Positions 20,001 through 26,720 of a DNA stretch of 64,000 nucleotides are shown here, in pieces. The notes under the pieces are model-generated. The model made no database searches. It was not told the origin of the DNA and saw only the letters and a list, made by a program, of their open reading frames with translations. Positions within the stretch are counted from its first letter, which is position 1. Each line of letters begins with the position of its first letter. Position numbers and translations under genes: made by a program. Origin of the DNA: Flammeovirga sp. EKP202. GTDB taxonomy: Bacteria > Bacteroidota > Bacteroidia > Cytophagales > Flammeovirgaceae. Where the stretch lies: the NCBI RefSeq assembly GCF_014534745.1, contig NZ_JACVVP010000014.1:1-64000 (forward strand), written 5' to 3'.

Positions 20001-20266
20001 CTACTATTCTATCATTAACGGACAATTTGAAAGATAAAATATCAGTTTATCCAGTACCAGCGGATGACTTTATTCAATTCAATAACTTACCAAATGGTCG
20101 CTATGAGATTAAAATAAGTGATACAAATGGTAAAGTATTAATTTCTGAAGAATTGAATTACCAATCAGGTGATTTATTGGATGTGAGTGAATTGCCAGCT
20201 GGAATTTATATCGTGAATATTCAGAGTAATACTATTCTTGAACATATAAAAATTCAGATCAAGTAA
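14099..20266 (+). CDS. Giant secreted GH86 beta-agarase/beta-porphyranase with BIG2, CBM6 and T9SS domains
   Basis: 2055 aa. Signal peptide to about residue 25 (SIGAMAQ). Catalytic region about 26-710: DLDVYWGRDNGAASW near the start is typical of GH86; the TIM-barrel acid/base is probably E201 (WEVINEPD) and the nucleophile E365 (IVLSEFG). Next come BIG2 Ig-like modules at about 717-803, 805-897, 1000-1083 and 1088-1173, with an unassigned beta module (about 899-998) in between; CBM6-like module 1 (1175-1303, IEAEDFD); BIG2 at 1307-1388 and 1392-1478; CBM6-like module 2 (1483-1608); three near-identical BIG2 repeats of 89 aa from C1619, C1708 and C1797; a tenth BIG2 (about 1884-1965); and a type A T9SS sorting tail (about 1975-2055, YPVPADDF). 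GH86 enzymes cut agarose or porphyran internally. Agar versus porphyran cannot be told from sequence. Confidence 0.92.
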   Translation: MKIKTTFLRSVLQFLFLFISIGAMAQNVQVDVNLNMVHSVEGISDFGRDRHITVHSAATERDWDGQEDKLDYFINDLDVYWGRDNGAASWKFSDTPEDPNRPNKPDVSAMKFKAEELINWYESKLNAKQYEGKGFMIQGTNPHPTYPTLDWGERGKTWHGWQPLEVETSAEWVTEYLDHYFAKSPGEKGEPLPDYWEVINEPDMEMMVGGKSWIYASSQEKLWEYHNLVAEGVKNRLGDKAPKIGGMTWGMHDFYWKDGINRVADNQYEQWFSDDLMPYLQEMTASTVNDTRTKDWYQWDVMWQGFIDNCGDNMDFYGIHIYDWSVGERGKGVIRTGGHVEAMLDMLEWYDIHKFGKKKDIVLSEFGAVSSWINNQEMERKAWENLRPFNGMFMQFLERPSQVVYSMPFAPVKAEWGDVRDANGNVTTRYGSVLMDRVDPNCTAYDASCEWVWTDFVKWYELWRDVDGTRIDTKATDRDIQVDAYVDNNKVYLIVNNLQFDEATVDLNIFDTEATKVQYVDKRYMYYDENKGTTGGVSLDETRLNTAPGSMTISGGGTVILVYNFEKDVVLDQTSIEEKYMSVALNNETTAIGGLLFRKEVPGRTPMTTQINNVVVPSQGEATLRFSGKFPENAMVPAYITVNGNDLEYTTDWRGEYEDSRNFWFGTMEVDVPLEYLQESNEVTIEIRGNKVTYTTVSLQVFDMSATPARSSNSSNLIALTDISITNEAFDLMNGKTEALEVAFTPENATNKKITWTSSDDTKIAVDEFGMLTSNADAGEVTITATAEDDAIVKSVVVTAVPYASTPITEVSIAQGATFETEVNITTPLSVNVLPEAAENYEVVWSSSNENAVKVDAFTGKIQGLTIGGTAKITATVVDTENGGTVFTDDIDVSVMISGTEEVYCFDYDEALIGNDVYTFDIGVNALSNRTVKAELLKGTTVLGDAEETLTKNGEQYFPITIQLDQLAEIGTDYSLKLSLLDGNSTLSTCESMLSIAAPILPTSITVKDGLRTVQVGGTLTIETDVIPESAFDKSVNWEIVSGADVISIENGVITGLKAGTAEIKGVANADNSVETSNLTITCQAEAVVVLPTEILLAKRTAVFPNSTLPMEIVGFIPDYTNAKEVNWTASSNLVSIDENGVVTAGNTEGKVTITATSKEAPSVSASLELTVGNVLYIEAEDFDEKFGDELGIYEPSAGVKGINAVKTGNYVVYHIYFPAEGDYSATFFAGTASADSKLDLYVDSQLQGGTAINNNGWDNFEPYELAETISIASAGVHEVGVVASGTTPYQWNLEHFEFLFNGDVSCENLTSISLSESIALTTCQTSQVTFTKIPLTACDPNQVQWSIDDESVATIDENGLLVSVSAGTTTLRLTTELGEVTSQVTIAEASAPTSITILPSNRTIAEGVTLQLSAEVLPEGICNANVIWNSSNDAFATVGATGLLEVKTGSAGQNVEITATSEVDDTIIGMATFTITPPSQDIVIEAEDFDRTGGTFDDGKVPFGVNKAEGVGINWVNSGDYVEFDIQLEAGSYEVKYLISSPNDNAEVTITLNEQSIVTTVPNNGSWDAYQELKADGSIEITNTGSYVLKVLASGTQQWQWNLDKIILMKTAIAADPCVVSNLTITDEDQTLDIDATFNVTATVDYTGECSGEITWSSSDESVVTVDSEGKVTAIGSGSANVVATSSEGDFTDTVVFTVNQPAVDLCVVSSVTITAEDQTLDIDAIFNVTATVDYTGECSGEITWSSSDENVVTVDNTGLVTAVGSGNAEVIASSGESDLTDKIVFTVNAPAPIPCVVTSVTITDSDQTLDVDGTFTVNATVDYTGECSGEITWSSSDENVVTVDNTGLVTAVGSGNAEVIASSSESDLTDKIVFTVNPIIEEILVTGVSLSESKVGLIVGGTHQLSATITPENASNLDHSWTTSDDQVVTVDELGMITAISPGTATVTVTTADGGFIASTEVTIEATILSLTDNLKDKISVYPVPADDFIQFNNLPNGRYEIKISDTNGKVLISEELNYQSGDLLDVSELPAGIYIVNIQSNTILEHIKIQIK
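18953..19740 (+). repeat. Three 267-bp tandem repeats inside the GH86 gene
   Basis: Units start at 18953, 19220 and 19487, each 89 codons encoding one BIG2 module with a conserved Cys pair (CVVS... and GECSGEITW). Units 2 and 3 are almost identical in DNA over 19301-19467 versus 19568-19734, which points to recent duplication or gene conversion. The Cys pairs may form disulfides. Confidence 0.85.
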
Positions 20267-20321
20267 TCTAAAGAATAATGAATAGAGTGACTAGGTGTTT
20301 CTTGCACCATATTTAAAAACT

Positions 20322-20387
20322 ATGGGTAGGTGATAAAGTGATCTCATCAAGACTAAAGTGTTGATGGTTTCAATATCACTTGCCCAT
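20322..20387. repeat. REP-like nested palindrome, family Q copy 3
   Basis: Outer arms ATGGGTAGGTGAT (20322-20334) and ATCACTTGCCCAT (20375-20387) pair with two mismatches. The inner element 20346-20365 (ATCAAGACT-AA-AGTGTTGAT) is itself palindromic and keeps the ACTnnAGT core. It lies 55 nt beyond the GH86 stop. Confidence 0.5.
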
Positions 20388-20547
20388 GACTTCATTCATA
20401 GTTCACGTTTTTTTTGTGCTTCATCAAAAGTATAAATAGAAGAATATTATGATATTTTGTTTGATTCAGAAATACAATTGAAAGGAAACCGACCCTCTTT
20501 TTTTAGAGTGAAATCAAATAATTGAATAATATCTTCACCAAAAAAAG

Positions 20548-20595
20548 TAATCCGATAAAATCATCATTTAAGATGTGTTTTATCGGATTATTTTA
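20548..20595 (+). terminator. Rho-independent-type hairpin
   Basis: TAATCCGATAAAA (20548-20560) pairs perfectly with 20578-20590; CATC/GATG inside the loop extends the stem. TTTTAG follows on the plus strand and an A-run precedes it, so it could also serve the minus-strand gene ending at 20761. It lies 281 nt after the GH86 stop. Confidence 0.6.
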
Positions 20596-20614
20596 GTTTT
20601 ACATCGCTAAATGT

Positions 20615-20758
20615 AATTAGAAATCAGGAGATTTCTGATGATCTGTAAGGCACGAATGGCACTGACGTTTAACATTCATACCAGTAGACATTCTGTCCAA
20701 TTAGCTTGGAAGTAGTACCTTGAAAACTTGTAGGAATATCAATGAATAGCTGACGAAT
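20615..20758 (-). repeat. Dispersed repeat R, partial copy (R6)
   Basis: The stretch TTTAACATTCATACCAGTAG...CATTCTGTCCAATTAGCTTGGAAGTAGTACC aligns with TTAACATTCGCACTAGTAG...TTTCTACCCAATTCG of the copy at 37222. The orientation is opposite to the 1169 copy. The internal hairpin part is missing. The 494-bp gap 20267-20760 is thus made of a Q palindrome, a terminator and this remnant. Confidence 0.5.
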
Positions 20759-20760
20759 GC

Positions 20761-21051
20761 TTATTTATCAAATTCCTTAAATATCTTTTTATCTGCCACA
20801 AAAGTTCCAAATGGAATTAATGAAGCCAAAAATGCCCAAACACTATTCTTAAAACCCCACTTAATGGTGATGTGAATATATAAGACAAGAGCTATATATA
20901 GGATAAATAAAACTCCATGACCCATTCCTATAATTTGATTTGGTTCATGTATCTCTGCAATGTATTTCAAAGGCATTGAAACAAATAGAATTAATAGGAA
21001 AGAAATCCCTTCTAGAAGAGCTATAAAACGAAATAATTTTATTCCTGACAT
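20761..21051 (-). CDS. DUF3817-family small membrane protein
   Basis: 96 aa, three hydrophobic helices. The opening FRFIALLEGISFLLILFVSMPLKY and the GMGHGVLFILYIALVL segment are characteristic of DUF3817 inner-membrane proteins, whose function is not known. The length fits the family. It lies downstream of the sigma/membrane-protein pair on the same strand but is separated from it by 168 bp and a hairpin, so it is probably its own unit. A TAAATTTG element on the minus strand at 21095-21088 could be its promoter -7 box. Confidence 0.85.
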   Translation of the reverse strand: MSGIKLFRFIALLEGISFLLILFVSMPLKYIAEIHEPNQIIGMGHGVLFILYIALVLYIHITIKWGFKNSVWAFLASLIPFGTFVADKKIFKEFDK

Positions 21052-21146
21052 TTTTTCTAGTGATTAAGTTTGTTGTTGTATTTGCTCCAAATTTACCAAT
21101 TATTTTATTACTACTGATCATTAAAATTGATTGTCGGTATTACTTG

Positions 21147-21180
21147 TTGTTAGTGATACCTAACGGGTGATCACTAACAA
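21147..21180. repeat. Palindromic repeat family P, 11-bp perfect arms
   Basis: TTGTTAGTGAT (21147-21157) and ATCACTAACAA (21170-21180) are perfect reverse complements around ACCTAACGGGTG. Arms and loop match the copy at 1436-1478. As there, it lies shortly (39 nt) after a minus-strand stop codon. Confidence 0.6.
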
Positions 21181-21219
21181 AAGTGATGGGACGATTAATC
21201 ATGGAATACTACAAATGAA

Positions 21220-21879
21220 TTACTTCTCAAATTCTTCGATGTTGTTGATAGCTTCTAAAGCTTTCATTGTTTTTGTTCCTGTAAATAATTTTATGGTTTT
21301 CCTTACCCATTTTATATGTAAATTTTTGTAAGATAATTTATTGAAAATCCACAATAGGGGTATAATCAAAAGGAAGTTGAAGATTAAATATCTTTGCACA
21401 AAATCGAGGTCCAAATGAGGGAATAAATCAAACCCAAGAAATAGGTCAATCCCAACAATTGCATAAGCCCACCAAACGGGTGCTGAAAGAAAAACCAATT
21501 TCATAAATAACAACCCATGTGCGTTGACAAGCTCTATCTTTTTCCTTATTTCCACAATTGGTTTTGAGAAATCAATTTTTTGTAATAATACAACCTGCCC
21601 TATACTTCCAATCAAAGCAACCAAAGTAAACAAATGGACAATAATACCGCTAATTACTAAATGTGTTTGCCCCCAATTATTGGCAATATACCAGCCTGAA
21701 AAAAGCACCAAAAGGCTAAAGGATATCACTTCAATAATTCTAGATCGAATAATTTTATTTCTACTTTTTTGAGGTTTATCCATTTGTAATTCATCTACAG
21801 CCGAATCATTGACCTGAAGCACTTTATCTAACTTTGAATCATATGCTTCCATTATTTTTTTTAATTCTATATCTTCCAT
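21220..21879 (-). CDS. Membrane protein coupled to ECF sigma factor (candidate anti-sigma or sensor)
   Basis: 219 aa. A hydrophilic N-terminus (1-45, MEDIELKKIMEAYDSKLDK) precedes four hydrophobic segments at about 48-67, 75-100, 120-148 and 163-180. Its ATG shares one base with the TAA of the preceding sigma gene (TAATG at 21879), so the two are translationally coupled. This layout, a soluble N-terminal part followed by membrane helices directly behind an ECF sigma gene, is that of an anti-sigma factor. No zinc-binding HxxxCxxC motif is present, so the call rests on context. The four helices are more than the single one usual for FecR- or RseA-type proteins. Confidence 0.7.
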   Translation of the reverse strand: MEDIELKKIMEAYDSKLDKVLQVNDSAVDELQMDKPQKSRNKIIRSRIIEVISFSLLVLFSGWYIANNWGQTHLVISGIIVHLFTLVALIGSIGQVVLLQKIDFSKPIVEIRKKIELVNAHGLLFMKLVFLSAPVWWAYAIVGIDLFLGFDLFPHLDLDFVQRYLIFNFLLIIPLLWIFNKLSYKNLHIKWVRKTIKLFTGTKTMKALEAINNIEEFEK

Positions 21880-22391
21880 TATCTATTATTTTTTTGAAAT
21901 TCCTTCTTTAATTTTAATTTGAGTCTACTGATTTTTGTAGAAACATTTGTTTTTGAGATCCCTAAAATTTCCGCAATCTCTTCGTAAGATTTCTCTTCTA
22001 GGTACAACAACATCAGTGCTTTATTTAACTCATCTAAATCATTGATGAACTTTTGTAATAACTTAATATTGTGATCTAATTCTGTCTCGTCTTCCTTATC
22101 GTCTACGACACTGTAAATTGATTCTACACTAGAAAAATCATTATTGGTAAACCATTTCTTTTCTTTCCTGTAAAACGAAATAGCGACATTAAGTGCAATC
22201 CGATATATCCAAGTTGAGTATTTATATTCAGGATTATATTTATCGAATGCATTCCATAACTGAATAATAATTTCCTGCTCTAAATCTTTGCGATCTTCAA
22301 CATCCTTACAATATGAATTCACTATTTTATAAATAATTTTCTTGTGTGAATTTATCGTCGAGATGAATTTATTTTTTCTGTTTGCCTCCAT
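21879..22391 (-). CDS. ECF-type RNA polymerase sigma factor
   Basis: 170 aa, usual for ECF sigma-70 proteins. Region 2 is seen at about 30-85 (DLEQEIIIQLWNAFDKYNP, then YSTWIYRIALNVAISFYRK) and region 4 at about 118-165 (LMLLYLEEKSYEEIAEILG then ISKTNVSTKISRLKLKLKK, a helix-turn-helix). The acidic linker (DDKEDETELDH) lies in between. It directs RNA polymerase to a small regulon. It is the first gene of a two-gene unit with the membrane protein behind it. No target promoter pair could be identified within the window. Confidence 0.93.
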   Translation of the reverse strand: MEANRKNKFISTINSHKKIIYKIVNSYCKDVEDRKDLEQEIIIQLWNAFDKYNPEYKYSTWIYRIALNVAISFYRKEKKWFTNNDFSSVESIYSVVDDKEDETELDHNIKLLQKFINDLDELNKALMLLYLEEKSYEEIAEILGISKTNVSTKISRLKLKLKKEFQKNNR

Positions 22392-22556
22392 TCAATGTTC
22401 TTTATGTGAATGTAAATTTTATTGTATCCATTATCTTAATGTTTACCTTATTATTCGCAGACATTTCTAAAAGTCACACTTTTCTCGATTTTTTTTGGAA
22501 GAAATATTTTTTGGATCTTCTTAGAAGATAATAACTGAGGAATAAGAGAAATAAAA

Positions 22557-22597
22557 AACTCCAACCTTAAAGTACATAATACTCTAAAGTTGAAGTT
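22557..22597 (-). terminator. Terminator of the SPFH gene
   Basis: 17-bp stem with arms at about 22557-22573 and 22581-22597. The three positions that mismatch in the plus sense become G-U wobbles in minus-strand RNA, so the hairpin fits minus transcription. On that strand it is followed by TTTTTTATTTC. It lies 25 nt past the stop of the 22622-23911 gene. Confidence 0.75.
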
Positions 22598-22621
22598 CGA
22601 TGTCTGATGACTTAATCTACC

Positions 22622-23911
22622 TTATTTCTTCATGTTAGAAGTAGCGATCTGACCAGCAATAATCGTAGAAAGTAAATCACCTCCTTTGCTACCACCTTGA
22701 CCAGAAAAATACTGCTCCGGCAATTTGATTTTACTGATATTGGCCCATTTTACAGAGTCCTTACGGTATTCCCAAAGTGACTTTTGCTCAGGTGTTAATC
22801 CAGAAGATACCAATTGTTTGTTGGCATAAGCCTTTGTTTCAGCCATAATCTTTTCTGTTTTTGCTTCTAATTGAGCAGTTTCATATTTTATTTTGGCTAA
22901 TTTCTTATTGGTTTCCTCTTGTTTTAATTGCGTTTCGATAGCAATCAAACTAGAGACTTGCTCTTTCTCTCTTTTTACTCTTTCCTCGGCTTTATCTCTT
23001 TCTCCTTCCGCTAAAATTCTTGATTGGGCAGCCTTTGCCGTTTCAATTCTTTGAATCTCCAACTGACGTTTGGCCGATTCATCTCTTTGAGATTCTAACC
23101 TCTTTTTGAATGAAGATTCCATATCGATGGAAGGTAAAACGACTTGAGAAATTAGAATGTGGTTTTCAGAAATCTCATTTGGTATTCTTTTAAACCTACC
23201 TTGCTCATCTGCCACTTTTTCAACAAGATATTTCTTGCGAATTTCTTTGATTCCTCTGACATCTTTTTGAATTGATTGATCAAATAAAGTATCAGCGGTT
23301 TCAATTTTTCGAACTTCATACGAGCCATCTTTCAATTGCTCTTCAAAAGTTTGACGGAAGGATTGAGCATCACCAGAAATATAATCTTGTGCAGCATACA
23401 TATATGCAGTGTTGACCAATTGTTCTCTAATTGTTGGAATTAAGGTCATTGCAACAAGGTTTTCTTGTGATCTGAATTTTACGGCTACATCAATAAAAGC
23501 CTCATCAGTATTAGGCATTTGAACCCTAACCGATGGATATCCTAGTGCCGTTACTTGGTCAATAAAACGAATATTGACAGGCTTCATCGATGAGTTGTCA
23601 TCATCATCTACATCTTCTGTAGTGATGTCGATATACTTGCTCCAAGGTTGTACTTTGCCGAACCATGTAAAATGATAACCTTCACTCATGATGGCAGCTT
23701 TTTGACCGTTAGGGTAAGTGACAAAATACTGATATCCAGGTTCAGCCCACATAATTGCATTGGATAAAACAATTGAGAAAATGGCAAAAGCGAAAGAGAG
23801 CATACCAAATTTAGGTTTTAGGAAAGTGAAATTTTCCTGAAGTTTTGGGAATAATGATAATACACTAAACACAATACATACAAAGACGATAACATAGAAT
23901 AACAGAGTCAT
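22622..23911 (-). CDS. SPFH/band 7 (prohibitin-like) membrane protein
   Basis: 429 aa. Two hydrophobic segments open the protein (2-22 and 34-53). The band 7 domain spans about 60-260 (PNGQKAAIMSEGYHFTWFGK; VRVQMPNTDEAFIDVAVKFRS; PNEISENHILISQVVLPSID). A long charged coiled coil follows at about 262-370 (ESQRDESAKRQLEIQRIE, EAKTEKIMAETKAYANKQL), then a short Gly-rich tail. SPFH proteins form ring-like or cage-like membrane assemblies. No NfeD partner is encoded next to it. It is a single gene on the minus strand with a clear terminator. Confidence 0.88.
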   Translation of the reverse strand: MTLLFYVIVFVCIVFSVLSLFPKLQENFTFLKPKFGMLSFAFAIFSIVLSNAIMWAEPGYQYFVTYPNGQKAAIMSEGYHFTWFGKVQPWSKYIDITTEDVDDDDNSSMKPVNIRFIDQVTALGYPSVRVQMPNTDEAFIDVAVKFRSQENLVAMTLIPTIREQLVNTAYMYAAQDYISGDAQSFRQTFEEQLKDGSYEVRKIETADTLFDQSIQKDVRGIKEIRKKYLVEKVADEQGRFKRIPNEISENHILISQVVLPSIDMESSFKKRLESQRDESAKRQLEIQRIETAKAAQSRILAEGERDKAEERVKREKEQVSSLIAIETQLKQEETNKKLAKIKYETAQLEAKTEKIMAETKAYANKQLVSSGLTPEQKSLWEYRKDSVKWANISKIKLPEQYFSGQGGSKGGDLLSTIIAGQIATSNMKK

Positions 23912-24103
23912 AATTATAAATTAATAGTTGCTGTTTTATTGGATAACATTTACAAATAGATAAACGTATTACGTTAGGTAAAGGATGTTGTTTTAAGAAT
24001 CTTTAGCTCAGTGTTAAGGAATTGATATTTTAGGGTAGGTTTTATCTTCAAATTCAGAGGTTCTTTTTTATGTGTAAGGAGGTCGCTCTTGTTGATAACT
24101 AAA

Positions 24104-24136
24104 AACTCCCGAATAACATTGAGGCATTCGGGAGTT
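24104..24136 (-). terminator. Terminator of the gene at 24151-25191
   Basis: AACTCCCGAAT (24104-24114) pairs perfectly with ATTCGGGAGTT (24126-24136). On the minus strand the stem is followed by TTTAGTTATC. It lies 15 nt beyond the stop. Confidence 0.85.
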
Positions 24137-24150
24137 CTTTACGGTATAAT

Positions 24151-25191
24151 CTATTTTACCAAACTTTTCTTATTCATCTTTGCTAAACTATTAATGAATT
24201 TTTTCAGATGCTTTTCTTTAAGGTGTGTTCTTGTATACATCTTTGGTACTATTACGTCTTGGTAAACTACCTTGCCTGTTTTAGCTGATGTTACACAAAA
24301 CATCTTTTCGGGAGTATATTGTTTAATGTATGTCATGTAGTAAATATCTTTCCCTTCAAGAATGAGTGCTTCAATATCTTTTTTCTTGACTATCTTATAT
24401 TCGTAAGGGTAATTTTTTAAGAGTTGACCAATTTTTTTTGTTTTATACATTTTTTCATTGTTCACCCCTACAAATTCATCTACATAAAGCACGGTATTTT
24501 TGAGATTGACAATATCCTTATTCACTATAGATAAATCCTTTAAGCTTCTTCTGTATAAATTATAATTTTCTAAAGCTAAATTCAGTTGTTGTGCTTGGTT
24601 TTTAAAATGTCCTAATGAAAAATTCACCATGCATTTTTGGGTGTACAAAGTATTTAAAATATTCTTATTGGCTAATCTGGAAGGGTTTTCTAATCCCACA
24701 AATATTTTAAGCCACATTTTTGAATTTGTATCATAAAGAACATTTATCTTGGTAGAATAAGAGTCTTTTCTAGCATATTTTTGATGAATTCTAATATACT
24801 TTTCGGCAAATTTTTCATCAAAAGTATGTAAAGCAAAATACGTATAAAACCATTCGTGTACCGCACTATTATCATATTTTACTTTTAATGATTCACGAAC
24901 CAAATGATATACAAGGTATTCTGGAGTACCGTATTTGATAGGATCATAACTTGAAGCAGGTATAACTTTAAATTCATTGAATGTCCATACTTCTTTTAGA
25001 ATATGATAGTAATGGTGTTCATCATAAATTGAAGGGAGAACAAAAATTGTAGTTCTATTTTTTAGTTCATCTATTTCTAGTTGATATCTTTTCATATCAC
25101 TAGGTTTTTTGATGTTTGGTAAAAACTGAGCTTGGCTTGTTGTAACTCTTGCTAAAGAGAATAATACAAGTAGTAGCAAAAAAAGTTTCAT
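24151..25191 (-). CDS. Secreted protein of unknown function (346 aa)
   Basis: 346 aa with a signal peptide (MKLFLLLLVLFSLARVTTSQAQ). The mature part begins with a charged helix (PSDMKRYQLEIDELKNRTTIFVLP) and has mixed alpha/beta character: EVWTFNEFKVIPASSYDPIK, then a helical middle, then MYKTKKIGQLLKNYPYEYKIV and YYMTYIKQYTPEKMFCVTSAKTGKVVYQDV near the C-terminus. No catalytic motif or known family was recognised. No T9SS tail. It is transcribed alone with its own terminator. Probably periplasmic. Confidence 0.7.
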   Translation of the reverse strand: MKLFLLLLVLFSLARVTTSQAQFLPNIKKPSDMKRYQLEIDELKNRTTIFVLPSIYDEHHYYHILKEVWTFNEFKVIPASSYDPIKYGTPEYLVYHLVRESLKVKYDNSAVHEWFYTYFALHTFDEKFAEKYIRIHQKYARKDSYSTKINVLYDTNSKMWLKIFVGLENPSRLANKNILNTLYTQKCMVNFSLGHFKNQAQQLNLALENYNLYRRSLKDLSIVNKDIVNLKNTVLYVDEFVGVNNEKMYKTKKIGQLLKNYPYEYKIVKKKDIEALILEGKDIYYMTYIKQYTPEKMFCVTSAKTGKVVYQDVIVPKMYTRTHLKEKHLKKFINSLAKMNKKSLVK

Positions 25192-25512
25192 AGTTGAAGT
25201 GAGAATTGGTTTAAAAAAATGAATTGTAACAATAGTTCAAAAAGAGCTGATTCATTTGAATCAGTTCTTAACAAAGTTATTAAAGACTTTTTAAAAGCAA
25301 AAGGTAATTTAGTTTACAATGTAGCAAATACCTATTTGGTTTTGTATTTAGCGTATATATGTTATTCTCGTTGTAAAATCTTTTACCATAAACCACCTAA
25401 CAGAAGTAAACATTAATAACTAACCTTATAATCCATTAACATCAGTTTTGAGAATAATATAGTAACTATGTGATCTAATTTAAATCGTGTGTTTCGAATC
25501 AACTAAATCTAA

Positions 25513-26346
25513 ATGAACTTAGGCTATAAAATGCTAGTCCTTGATATGGACGATACATTATTAACGGATGATCATATCATATCTGAAAGGAACAAAGAAA
25601 TGCTGCTAAAAGCACAAGATGAAGGGGTAAAAGTGGTATTGGCCTCTGGTAGACCTACTCCTGCAATGCTCTCTTACGCGAGAGAATTAGAGTTGGATCG
25701 CTATGGCTCATACATCATCTCTTACAATGGTGGAGCATTGATCGATATGGTAGATGAAAGTGTCATTTACTCTCAAAGCTTATCGGTCCAAAATATTCAT
25801 GACTTATATGATTTTGCTTCAAAGAATAACGTAGATATCATCACCTACTCTTCTGATAGTATTTACAGTGCGTCTCATTCTGAATATATTCAGGTGGAAA
25901 TTGACCTTACTAAAATGGATTTTGAGAAGGTGACGGATTTTAAAGAAGCAGTAGATTTTGAAGGCGTAAAGTGTATTATGCTGGAGGATCCTTCCAAACT
26001 TCAAGAAGTCAAACCATTATTAGAAAAAGCATTTCCTGAATTAAGCATTTCTTTCTCAAAACCGTTCTTCTTAGAAGTAACACAAACGGGTATTGATAAA
26101 GCGGCTACTTTGGCAATGTTAGCAGAGACAACAGGGATCAAAAGAGAACAAATTATTGCAGTAGGAAATGCCGGTAATGACCTCTCTATGGTAGAATATG
26201 CAGGTTTAGGTGTTTGGGTAGACAATGTTACCCCCGAACTTAGATCTAAAGCAGATGTTATTGTCGCTTCTAATAATGATGACGGAGTTGCCGAAGTGGT
26301 AGAGAAATTTATCCTGAAGACAGAAATGAATTTGGAGGTTGTATAA
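25513..26346 (+). CDS. Cof-type HAD-IIB phosphatase
   Basis: 277 aa. HAD motif I is seen as VLDMDDTLLTDD with the nucleophile at D11 and the acid at D13; motif II includes VVLASGRP (S/G pair); motif IV is GNAGNDLSMVEYAG near residue 219. The cap domain between about 85 and 190 is of the C2B type. These enzymes hydrolyse phosphorylated sugars or flavin precursors in the cytoplasm; the substrate is unknown. The starts at M1 (25513) and M7 are both possible; M1 is kept because there is no better upstream signal. Single gene between two non-coding stretches. Confidence 0.92.
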   Translation: MNLGYKMLVLDMDDTLLTDDHIISERNKEMLLKAQDEGVKVVLASGRPTPAMLSYARELELDRYGSYIISYNGGALIDMVDESVIYSQSLSVQNIHDLYDFASKNNVDIITYSSDSIYSASHSEYIQVEIDLTKMDFEKVTDFKEAVDFEGVKCIMLEDPSKLQEVKPLLEKAFPELSISFSKPFFLEVTQTGIDKAATLAMLAETTGIKREQIIAVGNAGNDLSMVEYAGLGVWVDNVTPELRSKADVIVASNNDDGVAEVVEKFILKTEMNLEVV

Positions 26347-26425
26347 TCTTCTTTAATCATTAATACAATGATTTGGTGCATCAGGGTGAAGGTGTAACCA
26401 ATGGAAGATAGCTCTTGTAGTTTGG

Positions 26426-26590
26426 TAGTTCTACCCCGGCCTTGAAGGGATAAGCGTAATGAATTTCATGTATTGAGCCTTAAAAAATGATTTTGCTGTT
26501 TGAACTTTAGCAAGTTTAAAATCATTAAGGTGAGAGGAATGGAACTTAGCTTTTGTCTTCAAGGCCTTGACTTTTTATTTCGAAGAACGT
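26426..26590 (-). repeat. Dispersed repeat R, inverted copy (R5)
   Basis: The run CCGGCCTTGAAGGGA...AATTTCATGTATTGAGCC...AAAATGATTTT...TTTAAAATCATTAAGGTGAGAGGAATGGAA...TTCAAGGCCTTGA is the reverse complement of the copies at 1169 and 29256, and includes the internal inverted repeat. It sits in the 374-bp gap 26347-26720; no gene is seen there. Confidence 0.7.
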
Positions 26591-26720
26591 TTTACGTAAA
26601 TATCCCTAGAAGTTTTTATTATAAACTCACGACCCAAATACTATTTTATACGACCGTCTATTTTTTTATTGCAATGAAAACTATAATTTAAAAGCTCAAT
26701 CTCCCATTTTATATTTCAAT

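Noticed and set aside
25219-25416. 65-codon open frame on the plus strand
   Set aside because: No start signal, no conserved features and unusual composition; it occupies a leader-like gap between divergent genes. Kept as intergenic.
26001-26381. 126-codon open frame antisense to the HAD gene
   Set aside because: Lies almost fully inside a well-supported phosphatase gene on the other strand.
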